Shown here piece after piece: positions 8,979-17,997 of a stretch of 64,000 nt of DNA. Each line of letters starts with the position of its first letter. Position 1 is the first letter of the stretch. Below the pieces are notes generated by a model, which was given only the letters and a program-made list of their open reading frames with translations, made no database searches and was not told the DNA's origin. Position numbers and translations under genes: made by a program. Origin of the DNA: Mycobacterium sp. (GTDB lineage Bacteria; Actinomycetota; Actinomycetes; Mycobacteriales; Mycobacteriaceae); contig JACPVR010000026.1 in assembly GCA_016197405.1 (NCBI GenBank), positions 1-64,000 on the forward strand, read 5' to 3'.

Positions 8979-10631
8979 ATGCTGGAATCATTGGTCCAGA
9001 ACGATTTCGAGATCACCATCCAGCATGTGATGCGCCGGATGCGGACCATGAATGCGCATGTCGAGGTGACCACGTTGCGTGATGCCGACGGTTCGGTCAC
9101 CCGCAGCACCTTCGGTGAGGTGATCGGGCGTGCCGACAAGCTGGCCAACGCACTGAGCCGGCTGGGGATCGGACCGGGTGACCGCGTCGCGACATTGTGC
9201 TGGAACACCGCCGAACACCTCGAGGCCTACCTGGCAGTGCCGTGTATGGGCGCTGTGCTGCACACCCTGAACCTTCGCCTGGCCGCTGACCAGCTGGCCT
9301 ACATCATCAACCACGCCCGCGATCGGGTGGTGATAGTGGACGACTCGCTGGTGCCGCTGCTGGAGCAGGTGCTGCCCGACGTCGCCGGGGTCGAACATTT
9401 CATCGTCGTCGGTGCCGGCGACACCGGGGCACTGCCCAAAGTCCTTCGCTACGAAGACCTTCTGGCCGAGCAGCCCGACGGATTCGACTATCCCGCCCTC
9501 GACGGGCGGGCCGCGGCGTGCCTGTGCTACACCAGCGGTACCACCGGATCACCGCGCGGCGTGCTGTACGGGCACCGATCGGTAGCCCTGCATGCTTTGG
9601 CCGAATGCCTCAACGACACACTCGACGTGCGATCGTCGGACCGGGTGCTGCCGGTGGTGCCGATGTTTCACGCCAACGCCTGGGGGTTGCCCTATACCTG
9701 CGCCATGATGGGCGCGCCTCTGGTGTTGCCCAACCGCTTCCTGCAGGCGCAACCGCTGCTGAACCTGATCGAGGCCGAACGGGTCACTTTCGCCGCGGCG
9801 GTCCCCACCATCTGGATGGATGTGTTGCGCAACGGTGCCGCCAATCCACGGGCGGCGGCGACGCTGCGCCGGGTGGTCTGCGGTGGGGCGGCAGTCCCGC
9901 GATCACTGATGCAGCGTTTCGAGGAGCAGTTCGGGGTGCCGCTGGTGCAGGGCTTCGGTATGACCGAGACCAGTCCGCTGGTGGCGATCGCCGAGGCTCC
10001 TGCGGGCTGCACCGGCGAGCAGGCCTGGCATTACCGATCCAAGACCGGACGCATCAGTCCGCTCGTGGAGGCGCGCATCGTCGACGAGCACGGTGCCGAG
10101 TTGGCTTGGGATGGAGCCACTCCCGGTGAACTCGAGCTCAGGGGACCCTGGATTGCGTCGGGCTACTATCGGGACCCGTCGGCTGACCGGGAGAAGTTCC
10201 ACGACGGCTGGCTGCGCACGGGTGATATCGCGACGATAGATGCCTTGGGTTATCTGCAGATCACCGATCGCGCCAAGGATGTCATCAAGTCCGGCGGTGA
10301 ATGGATTTCCTCGGTCGAGATGGAGAATGCGCTGATGTCGCATCCCGCGGTGTTGGAGGCCGCGGTGATCGCCAAACCGGACGAGCGCTGGACGGAGCGG
10401 CCGCTGCCGTGTGTGGTGGTGGGCTCACATACGGCGACCCCGGTGGAGCTCAACGAACATCTCGAGGCCCACTTCGCCAAGTGGCAGTTGCCCGACGAGT
10501 ACGCGTTCATCGACGAGGTACCCAAGACCAGCGTCGGGAAGTTCGACAAGAAGGTCCTGCGCGAACGGTTGTCAGCGGGACGACTCGCCGGGCGGCAACC
10601 GCTGGATCGGCTGCGCACACCCGAGAAGTGA
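8979..10631 (+). CDS. Long-chain fatty acid--CoA ligase (AMP-binding, FadD-like)
   Basis: CYTSGTTGSPRGVLYGHR, GFGMTETSP, DGWLRTGDIATID, KDVIKSGGEWISSVEMENALMSHPAVLEAAVI. Confidence 0.93.
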   Translation: MLESLVQNDFEITIQHVMRRMRTMNAHVEVTTLRDADGSVTRSTFGEVIGRADKLANALSRLGIGPGDRVATLCWNTAEHLEAYLAVPCMGAVLHTLNLRLAADQLAYIINHARDRVVIVDDSLVPLLEQVLPDVAGVEHFIVVGAGDTGALPKVLRYEDLLAEQPDGFDYPALDGRAAACLCYTSGTTGSPRGVLYGHRSVALHALAECLNDTLDVRSSDRVLPVVPMFHANAWGLPYTCAMMGAPLVLPNRFLQAQPLLNLIEAERVTFAAAVPTIWMDVLRNGAANPRAAATLRRVVCGGAAVPRSLMQRFEEQFGVPLVQGFGMTETSPLVAIAEAPAGCTGEQAWHYRSKTGRISPLVEARIVDEHGAELAWDGATPGELELRGPWIASGYYRDPSADREKFHDGWLRTGDIATIDALGYLQITDRAKDVIKSGGEWISSVEMENALMSHPAVLEAAVIAKPDERWTERPLPCVVVGSHTATPVELNEHLEAHFAKWQLPDEYAFIDEVPKTSVGKFDKKVLRERLSAGRLAGRQPLDRLRTPEK

Positions 10632-10701
10632 CATCGAGTGTGCGCAGCCGACAGTCAGCGCAATACCTTCCGGGTGCCGGGGATCCGGCGGCGGTCGAGG
10701 C

Positions 10702-12219
10702 TCACGTGCGCGGCTGGGACAGCAGCGCGTCGAAGATGTGCCGCTCCACCTTCTGGGTGAGATCGATGTGCACGTGCTTGGACTCGGTGTATTCGTCAAG
10801 AGCCCCCGGGCCCAGCTCGCGCCCGAGACCACTCTGCTTGTAGCCGCCGAACGGTAGCGCGGCGTCGATCTGGTGCCAGTTGTTGATCCACACCGTGCCG
10901 GCGCGCAATTGCGTTGCGACCTCGAGGGCGCGTTCGTAGTCGGTGCTCCACACGCCGGCGCTCAAGCCGTAGGGCGAGTCATTGGCCTGGGCCACGGCGT
11001 CGGCGACGTCGGTGTAGCGAAGCACGCTGAGTACCGGGCCGAAGATCTCCTCGCGTGCGACATCCATGTCGTTGGTGACTTCGGTGATGATGGTGGGTTC
11101 GATCCAGTACCCGTTCGCGAACTGCGCACCGGGCGGTGTGCCGCCGCCGAGAACCACCGTGGCCCCGGCCTGGCGGGCACCGTCGATGAATGTCAGCACC
11201 CGGTCGCGCTGTTTGGCCGAGATGACGGGCCCGATGTCGGTGTCGAAGTCATTGGTGTCGCCTATTTTCAGCGATGAAGCACGGTCGACGAGGCGGTCGA
11301 CGACGAGGTCGTACATGCTGTCGGGTACCAACAACCGGGTCCCCGATTCGCAGATCTGTCCGGAATAGAGCATGCAGGCGAACAGCGCGCCGTCGACGGC
11401 GACGTCCAGGTCGGCGTCGTCGAGCAGGATCTGGGCGCCTTTGCCGCCGAGTTCGAGTGACACCTTCTTCACGGTTCCCGCGGCGAGCCGCATGATCTCG
11501 CGACCTACCGGGGTGGAGCCGGTGAAGGCCACCTTGTCGACGTCGGGGTGCTCGGCGAGCCGAGCGCCGACCACCGGGCCCGCTCCGGTGACCAGGTTGA
11601 TCACGCCTTCGGGCACGCCGCACTCATGGGCGATCTCGCACAGCCGCAGCAGCGTCAGGGGTGTCTTCTCATCGGGCTTGATGATCACCGAATTGCCGGC
11701 GGCAAGTGCCGGTGCGATCTTCCAGATGCCCAGCAGCAGAGGGAAGTTCCACGGCACGATGGCGGCGCAGACACCGAGTGGCTCGCGACGGATGACATTG
11801 GTCGACAACGTCGGGTACGCCTGTGTCGGCACCTGCTCCTCCCACTGATAGGTGGCGGCCAGCTCGGCGAAGTGCAAGAAGTGCGGGGCGGCATAACCGA
11901 CATGGAAACCCGTCGCCTGGCGCACCGTCGCGCCGTTGGCGTGGATCTCCAGGTCCACGAGCTCTTCGAGCTCCTGGCCGAGGCGATCGCCGATCTTGGT
12001 CAGCACCGCTGATCGTTCGGCGGGGGAGCGGCGCGACCAGGAACCGGAATCGAAGGCGGCGCGCGCGGCGCTGACAGCGGCGTCCACGTGTTCGGCCGAG
12101 CCGCGAGCCATCGTCGCGTACACCGCTTCGGTTGCGGGGTCGCGAATCTCGTCGGACTCTGCCGAGTCCACGGGTTTGCCGTTGATGAACATCTGATAGT
12201 GCGGTGTATCGGTAGTCAC
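10702..12219 (-). CDS. Aldehyde dehydrogenase
   Basis: VPWNFPLLLGIWKIAPALAAGN, FTGSTPVGREI, SLELGGKGAQILLDDAD, SGQICESGTR (active-site Cys), EEIFGPVLSV. Confidence 0.95.
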   Translation of the reverse strand: MTTDTPHYQMFINGKPVDSAESDEIRDPATEAVYATMARGSAEHVDAAVSAARAAFDSGSWSRRSPAERSAVLTKIGDRLGQELEELVDLEIHANGATVRQATGFHVGYAAPHFLHFAELAATYQWEEQVPTQAYPTLSTNVIRREPLGVCAAIVPWNFPLLLGIWKIAPALAAGNSVIIKPDEKTPLTLLRLCEIAHECGVPEGVINLVTGAGPVVGARLAEHPDVDKVAFTGSTPVGREIMRLAAGTVKKVSLELGGKGAQILLDDADLDVAVDGALFACMLYSGQICESGTRLLVPDSMYDLVVDRLVDRASSLKIGDTNDFDTDIGPVISAKQRDRVLTFIDGARQAGATVVLGGGTPPGAQFANGYWIEPTIITEVTNDMDVAREEIFGPVLSVLRYTDVADAVAQANDSPYGLSAGVWSTDYERALEVATQLRAGTVWINNWHQIDAALPFGGYKQSGLGRELGPGALDEYTESKHVHIDLTQKVERHIFDALLSQPRT

Positions 12220-12353
12220 GCCGGTGCCTCCATTTCGGGTCGGCTCCAGTCAACCGCCGGCCGGCGCGGCGCACCATCATCCGAAAGGAGGGTTCGGATC
12301 GCTCAGCTGCGGCGATCATGTTCGATCCCGGAACTCGACAGCGCCTCGCGGGG

Positions 12354-12366
12354 ACCTGTAACAGGT
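12354..12366. promoter_or_regulatory. Perfect inverted repeat ACCTGT-A-ACAGGT
   Basis: Dyad in the ALDH/mce intergenic region; putative operator. Confidence 0.4.
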
Positions 12367-12457
12367 TTGCAGGCAAGCGATGTCAGCTATTGACGTCGCC
12401 GTAAACCGCGGTATCGTTGCCGATCATCGGGTTTCTGCGCCCGTGGGGTTGTTCCTC

Positions 12458-12477
12458 CGTTCGGGGTACCCCTCTCC
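12458..12477 (+). promoter_or_regulatory. Candidate regulator motif copy 3 (CGTTCGGGGTACCCCTCTCC)
   Basis: 17/20 identical to the 8871 copy; upstream of the yrbE/mce operon. Confidence 0.45.
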
Positions 12478-12600
12478 TCCCTTTGAGGGCTGACATTCGT
12501 TCTCGACGTGGTGGTTACATGAGTCGCTGTTGCCCAACGAAATTCGTCGGCTGAGATCCATGGCAGTCGGCAATGTGCACCCGAAACGTCAGGAGCGTCC

Positions 12601-12699
12601 GTGACATCTGTGCCGGCTGGTCCCGACGGCCTGTGGACCGCCGTTCGGGATGTCGCCGGCCGATGCTGGGCCACAACATATTCGGATCGGCCGTGTTGA
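12601..12699 (+). CDS. 32-aa leader ORF or out-of-frame N-terminal part of YrbEA (VTSVPAGPDGLWTAVRDVAGRCWATTYSDRPC)
   Basis: GTG start with AGGAG 5 nt upstream (12591-12595); stop TGA overlaps the in-frame GTG (12693) of YrbEA. Confidence 0.45.
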   Translation: MTSVPAGPDGLWTAVRDVAGRCWATTYSDRPC

Positions 12700-13466
12700 T
12701 CTCCGCGCAGCCGGTGGTCAAGCCGGTGCGCGTCGTCGGCGAGTTCTTCGGATTCACACTCGATGTCCTGATCGGACTGTGCACCAACCCGTTGGCGTGG
12801 CGCGAATACCTGGCGCAGGCGTGGTTCGTCGCGCGGGTCTCACTACTACCTGCGGTGATGATGATCATCCCGTACGCGATCATCAACACCTTCATCTTCA
12901 ACATCCTGCTCAGCGAGTTCGGCGCTGCGGACTTCTCCGGTGCCGGAGCAGCCTTCTTCAATGTGAACCAGATCGGTCCACTCGTGACCGTTCTGGTGAC
13001 CGCCGGGGCCAGTGCGACCGCGATGTGCGCGGATCTGGGTGCGCGCACCATCAGGGAGGAACTCGACGCGCAGCGGGTGATGGGGATCGATCCCATTCAG
13101 GCGCTGGTCATCCCGCGCGTGCTCGCCGCGACCACCGTGTCAATGGCGCTGATGGGGGTCGTGGTCTTCGTCGGAATGGTCGCTTCCTTTTTCTTTTGTG
13201 TTTTCGCCCTGGATGTTTCGGCGGGTGTGTTCGTCTCGGGGATGACGGTGGTCACTGGTCTCGGCGATGTCGTGGTCTCGCTCGTCAAGGCATTTCTCTT
13301 CGGCCTGGCAGCCGGATTGATCGCCTGCTACAAGGGCGTTTCGGTAGGGGGTGGACCCGCCGGCGTCGGCAACGCCGTCAACGAGACAGTGGTGTTCTCG
13401 TTCATGGTGCTGTTCACCGTCAACATCATCGTGACCGCAGTCGGTGTGCAGTTCACCCTGAAGTGA
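12663..13466 (+). CDS. YrbEA-type MlaE/ABC permease of mce operon (start ATG 12663 or GTG 12693)
   Basis: FVARVSLLPAVMMIIPYAI..NILLSEFGAADFSGAGAAFF..TAMCADLGARTIREELDAQRVMGIDPIQALVIPRVLAAT..GGGPAGVGNAVNETVVFSF. Confidence 0.92.
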   Translation: MLGHNIFGSAVLISAQPVVKPVRVVGEFFGFTLDVLIGLCTNPLAWREYLAQAWFVARVSLLPAVMMIIPYAIINTFIFNILLSEFGAADFSGAGAAFFNVNQIGPLVTVLVTAGASATAMCADLGARTIREELDAQRVMGIDPIQALVIPRVLAATTVSMALMGVVVFVGMVASFFFCVFALDVSAGVFVSGMTVVTGLGDVVVSLVKAFLFGLAAGLIACYKGVSVGGGPAGVGNAVNETVVFSFMVLFTVNIIVTAVGVQFTLK

Positions 13467-13473
13467 GGCAGCC

Positions 13474-14340
13474 ATGACCCAGTCGATCTCGCGTGCGGTT
13501 CCCGCCCGCCACCATCAGAGGTTTTCACGTGTGAAGGCCAAAGCGGTGGGCGAATGGGACCGCATCGGCGCGCAGACGTACTTCTACTTCCGGACACTGG
13601 CCTCGATACCCGGTGCGGTCATCTACTACCGCCCGGAATTGCTGCGGTTGATCGCTCAGATGGGTTTGGGTTCCGGGGCGCTCGCGGCTGTCGGCGGGAC
13701 GATCGTGATCGTCGGTTTCATGACGATGACCACCGGTGCCGTGGTCGCCGCGCAGGGCTTCACCCAATTCCAGTCCGTCGGCGTGGACGCGTTCACCGGC
13801 TTCGCGTCGGCGTTCTTCATCCCTCGGCTCATCGTTCCGGGCACGGCACAGGTCACGCTCACGGCCACCATCGGAGCGGGCGCCACAGCGCAGATGGGAG
13901 CGATGCGGATCAACGAGGAAGTCGACGCGCTGGAGGTCATCGGCATCCGAAGCGTCACCTACCTCGCAGCCACGCGCGTCCTGGCCGGCACGATCGTGGT
14001 CATTCCGTTGTACGCGGTGGCGCTCATGACCGGGTTCCTCGCCGCACGTTTCGGGACGACGGCGATCTACGGCCAGGCCTCAGGTGTCTACGACCACTAC
14101 TTCGACACCTTTCTCAACACCAGCGATCTCGTCTGGTCGTTCCTGCAGACGATCGTGATGATCGTCGTGGTGATGCTGGTCTGCACCTACTACGGATACA
14201 CCGCAAGTGGCGGCCCGGCTGGCGTCGGCGAGGCCGTCGGCCGCGCGGTACGTGCATCCATGGTGATCGGCGGGATAGTCCTGATGGCCGTCACCCTGGC
14301 CGTGTACGGCACCTCCGGCAACTTCCACCTGGCGGGTTAG
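13474..14340 (+). CDS. YrbEB-type MlaE/ABC permease of mce operon
   Basis: TATIGAGATAQMGAMRINEEVDALEVIGIRSVTYLAATRVLAGTIVVIPLY..YYGYTASGGPAGVGEAVGRAVRASMV. Confidence 0.94.
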   Translation: MTQSISRAVPARHHQRFSRVKAKAVGEWDRIGAQTYFYFRTLASIPGAVIYYRPELLRLIAQMGLGSGALAAVGGTIVIVGFMTMTTGAVVAAQGFTQFQSVGVDAFTGFASAFFIPRLIVPGTAQVTLTATIGAGATAQMGAMRINEEVDALEVIGIRSVTYLAATRVLAGTIVVIPLYAVALMTGFLAARFGTTAIYGQASGVYDHYFDTFLNTSDLVWSFLQTIVMIVVVMLVCTYYGYTASGGPAGVGEAVGRAVRASMVIGGIVLMAVTLAVYGTSGNFHLAG

Positions 14341-14343
14341 CGG

Positions 14344-15612
14344 ATGGCCGGCAGAGCGGGAGAGCAACGGCTCGCGAACAGGTGGTGGACGCTGATCCTG
14401 CTCGCCACGGTCGGTGTCCTGGGTTTCGTGACCACGACCGCCTTTCTGGGGACCTTCCGGTCCTCGGTCCCTGTCACCGTCACCTCGGACCGGTCGGGAT
14501 TGGTTCTGGAGACCGGCGCCAAGGTGAAGTTGCGTGGGGTAGATGTCGGCCGCGTGGCCGCGATCGGCCACGCCGATCGGGCAGCGCGCCTCACGCTCGA
14601 GATCGATACCGACCAGATTCGCCACATCCCCGCCAACGTCGAGCCGAGGATCAACGTGACCACGATCTTCGGCGCGAAGTTCGTCGATCTGGTGTATCCG
14701 CGGTTCCCCAGTGCCCAGCGCCTGGCTGCCGGTGCGGTGCTTCGGTCGACCAACGTCACGACCGAGGTCAACACGGTCTTCGAGAACATCGTCGACCTGC
14801 TCAAGATGGTCGATCCGTTGAAGCTCAACGCCGTGCTGTCCGCGGTCGCCGAAGCGGTCCGTGGACGTGGCGAGCAGATCGGCGCGGCGACCACGGACCT
14901 CAACGAGGTCCTGACGGCACTCAACGCACGCAATGACACAATCCACCAGGATCTGCTGTCGCTGAAGAACTTCGGCGATACCTACGGCGCCGCGGCCAAC
15001 GACATCGTGGCCATCCTGAACTCCGCGGCCACCACCAGCACCACTATCACCGAGCATGAGAAATCACTGGATGGACTGCTGCTCAGTGCAATCGGCATCA
15101 GCGACGCCGGAACGAATCTACTCGCCGCGAGCAAGGACAATCTCGTCACCGCGGTGAACACTTTGGCGCCGACGGTGAATCTGTTGAACATGTACAGCCC
15201 CGAATACGCGTGCACGCTGCAGGGCGCCAAGTGGATCGTCGACAATTCGGGCCCGGTCTTCGGCGGCGACGGCCGCAGCTTCGTCGTCGACGTGGCGCTG
15301 CTACCGGGCAACGACCCCTACGTCTACCCCGACAACCTGCCGGTCGTCGCCGCAAAGGGGGGCCCCGGCGGCCTGCCGTCATGCGGGTCGTTGCCCGATG
15401 CGACGAAGAACTTCCCCGTGCGTCAGCTCGTCACGAACACCGGCTGGGGAACCGGACTCGATATCCGGCCCAACCCCGGAATCGGGCACCCCTGCTATGC
15501 CGACTACCTGCCGGCCACCCGGGCGATCCCGCAGCCGCCGAGCATCCGCCAATGCCTACCGGGGCCGGCGCCAGGCCCCGAGCCGACCGGCGGCGGACAG
15601 GGCACACCATGA
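14344..15612 (+). CDS. MCE family protein (MceA position)
   Basis: N-terminal TM, MlaD/MCE domain (GLVLETGAKVKLRGVDVGRVAAI..ATIFGAKFVDL), first mce gene after yrbEB. Confidence 0.92.
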   Translation: MAGRAGEQRLANRWWTLILLATVGVLGFVTTTAFLGTFRSSVPVTVTSDRSGLVLETGAKVKLRGVDVGRVAAIGHADRAARLTLEIDTDQIRHIPANVEPRINVTTIFGAKFVDLVYPRFPSAQRLAAGAVLRSTNVTTEVNTVFENIVDLLKMVDPLKLNAVLSAVAEAVRGRGEQIGAATTDLNEVLTALNARNDTIHQDLLSLKNFGDTYGAAANDIVAILNSAATTSTTITEHEKSLDGLLLSAIGISDAGTNLLAASKDNLVTAVNTLAPTVNLLNMYSPEYACTLQGAKWIVDNSGPVFGGDGRSFVVDVALLPGNDPYVYPDNLPVVAAKGGPGGLPSCGSLPDATKNFPVRQLVTNTGWGTGLDIRPNPGIGHPCYADYLPATRAIPQPPSIRQCLPGPAPGPEPTGGGQGTP

Positions 15613-15643
15613 CACCGTTCGGCCCAACAGACCCAGGAGCGAA

Positions 15644-16678
15644 GTGGTGACCGATAACTCCAGAGGGCTGATCTGGCGTCTCGCACTCTTCGGGATCGTC
15701 TGCGCGCTGGCACTATTCGCCACGGTGGTGGTCTTCGGGCAGTTCCGCTTCAGCGGCGACCGGAAAACCTACGGGGCGATCTTCAGCAATGTCTCCGGGT
15801 TGCGAACCGGCAACCTGGTCCGAGCCGCAGGGGTCGAGGTCGGCAAAGTGACCGACATCGTGGTCAACCCCGATGCCACCGTCCACGTCGAGTTCAACGC
15901 CGACCCGTCGGCAGTTCTGACCGAGGCCACCAGGGCCGAGATTCGCTACGACGACCTCATCGGCGGGCGCTACCTGGCACTCGTCGACGTCGCCGCCGGA
16001 CCTCGCATCCTGGCCGCGGGACAGACCATTCCCGTCGAGCGAACCCAACCGGCGCTGGATCTGGACTCGGTGACCGCGGGCTTCCGGCCGCTGTTCCGCG
16101 CGTTGGACCCGCAGCAGGTCAACGACCTCAGCGGCCAATTGATGCACGCTTTGCAAGGCGAAGGCCCCACCATCGCCTCGTTCCTCCAACAAGCCGCGGC
16201 GGTGACCAGCACCTTGGCCGACCGCGATCAGCTGATCGGACAGACTGTCGACAATCTCAACGTGGTGCTCGCGACGCTGGGCCCGCAGACCGGACAATTG
16301 GACAAGGCGGTGACGTCACTGTCGGACCTGATTCACGGTCTGGCGCAACGTAAGACCGACATCGCCAACGCCGTCGCGTACACCGATGCGGCAACGGCCT
16401 CGATCGCCGACCTGCTCGGGCAATCCCGGCAGCCGATTGCGCGGGTGGTTAGCGAGACCGATCGCCTGGCGGGCACGGCGCTCGACGACCGCGACTACCT
16501 CGACGAGATCCTCGACACCCTGCCCGACAAGTATCAGATGCTCAACCGCCAAGGCATCTACGGCGACTACTTCAGCTTCTACTTCTGTGATGTCGTGCTC
16601 AAGCTCAACGGCAAAGGAGGTCAACCGGTGTTCGTCAAGGTCGCCGGCCAGACCACGGGTCGGTGTGCGCCACGATGA
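15644..16678 (+). CDS. MCE family protein (MceB position)
   Basis: YGAIFSNVSGLRTGNLVRAAGVEVGKVTDIVVNPDATVHVEF..RYDDLIGGRYLALVD; GTG start within larger 15398..16678 ORF, CAGGAGC upstream. Confidence 0.92.
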   Translation: MVTDNSRGLIWRLALFGIVCALALFATVVVFGQFRFSGDRKTYGAIFSNVSGLRTGNLVRAAGVEVGKVTDIVVNPDATVHVEFNADPSAVLTEATRAEIRYDDLIGGRYLALVDVAAGPRILAAGQTIPVERTQPALDLDSVTAGFRPLFRALDPQQVNDLSGQLMHALQGEGPTIASFLQQAAAVTSTLADRDQLIGQTVDNLNVVLATLGPQTGQLDKAVTSLSDLIHGLAQRKTDIANAVAYTDAATASIADLLGQSRQPIARVVSETDRLAGTALDDRDYLDEILDTLPDKYQMLNRQGIYGDYFSFYFCDVVLKLNGKGGQPVFVKVAGQTTGRCAPR

Positions 16679-17997
16679 GGATGAACCGATCCTTCTCCCA
16701 ACGCAATCCGCTCGTGCTCGGCGCGGCGGGCATCACCATCGTGGCCCTCGTCGTGGCTGGTGCCCTCGGCAATCGCTACCTGCCGTTCGTGAACCAGGCC
16801 AAGAGCTATACGGCATATTTCACCGATGCAGGCGGTCTGTTCACCGGAGCGATCGTGCAGGTCTCGGGATACCCGGTGGGCAAGGTCTCCGATATCACCC
16901 TGGAAGACGCCGGTGTGCTCGTCACGTTCGACGTCGCAAAGGACATCCATCTCGGCCAGGACACCGAGGCGGCGATCAGGACGAAGGGCCTGCTGGGAAC
17001 CAAGGAACTCGACGTCACCCCGCGCGGCGCGGGCCAACTGGCCGGCGCCATCCCGATGGACCGCACCACCTCGCCGTACCAACTTCCCGATGCCCTCGGC
17101 GATCTGGCGACCACGATCAACGGGGTCGACACCGACATGGTGTCGGATTCCCTTGCCACGCTGGCACAGACGTTCGCAGACACACCGCCGCACCTGAAGA
17201 ATGCGGTGCAGGGGGTTTCCCGGTTCGCCGAGACCCTGAGTACGCGCGACGCGCAATTGCGCACACTGCTCGACGACGCGGCGAAGGCCACCGGCGTGCT
17301 GGCCAACCGCACCGACCAGATCGTCGGGTTGGTGCGTGACACCAATGCGCTTCTGGCCCAATTGCAGACGCAGAGCAATGCGCTGGATCAGATCGCGTCG
17401 AACATCTCGGCGGTATCCGGTCAACTCAAGGCGTTCATCGCCGAGAATCGCCGAGAGCTCAAACCGGCTCTGGACAAGCTCAATGGTGTGTTGGCCATCG
17501 TCGACAATCGCAAGGAGCGAATCCAGCAGGCGGTCAAGGGCCTCAACACCTACGCGATGGCCGTGGGCGAGACCGTCTCCTCGGGCCCGTTCTTCAAGGC
17601 TTACGTGTCGAATCTGTTGCCCGGCCAGTTCATTCAGCCGTTCGTCGATGCGGCATTCTCCGATCTGGGAACAGACCCCGCCACCAAGCTGCCCTCCCAG
17701 CTCAATGACCCGCAGACCGGTCAGCCGGGCACACCAGCCCTGCCCGTGCCCTATCCGCGGACCGGTCAAGGGGGAGACCCGCGGCTCAGTGTGCCCGACG
17801 CCATCACCGGGAACCTCGATCCCGCGCTGCCTGCCCAGTCCCCGGGTCGCTACCCGTACCGACCCGAGCCGTCGGCGCCTGCTCCCGGCGGGCCGCCGCC
17901 GGGACCCCCTGCTCCACCGCCGGCCGGCATGGAGTCCGCGCCCGAGCCGACACCGGCACCTGTCTACCTGCCCGCACCCGGCGAGGAGTCGCCATGA
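16675..17997 (+). CDS. MCE family protein (MceC position), Pro-rich C-terminus
   Basis: SYTAYFTDAGGLFTGAIVQVSGYPVGKVSDITLED..RTKGLLGTKELDVTP; ATGA overlap with preceding gene. Confidence 0.92.
   Translation: MRMNRSFSQRNPLVLGAAGITIVALVVAGALGNRYLPFVNQAKSYTAYFTDAGGLFTGAIVQVSGYPVGKVSDITLEDAGVLVTFDVAKDIHLGQDTEAAIRTKGLLGTKELDVTPRGAGQLAGAIPMDRTTSPYQLPDALGDLATTINGVDTDMVSDSLATLAQTFADTPPHLKNAVQGVSRFAETLSTRDAQLRTLLDDAAKATGVLANRTDQIVGLVRDTNALLAQLQTQSNALDQIASNISAVSGQLKAFIAENRRELKPALDKLNGVLAIVDNRKERIQQAVKGLNTYAMAVGETVSSGPFFKAYVSNLLPGQFIQPFVDAAFSDLGTDPATKLPSQLNDPQTGQPGTPALPVPYPRTGQGGDPRLSVPDAITGNLDPALPAQSPGRYPYRPEPSAPAPGGPPPGPPAPPPAGMESAPEPTPAPVYLPAPGEESP

Noticed and set aside
13554-14936. 460-aa plus-strand ORF overlapping yrbEB and mceA
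   Set aside because: Arg/Gly-rich out-of-frame translation of clear coding genes
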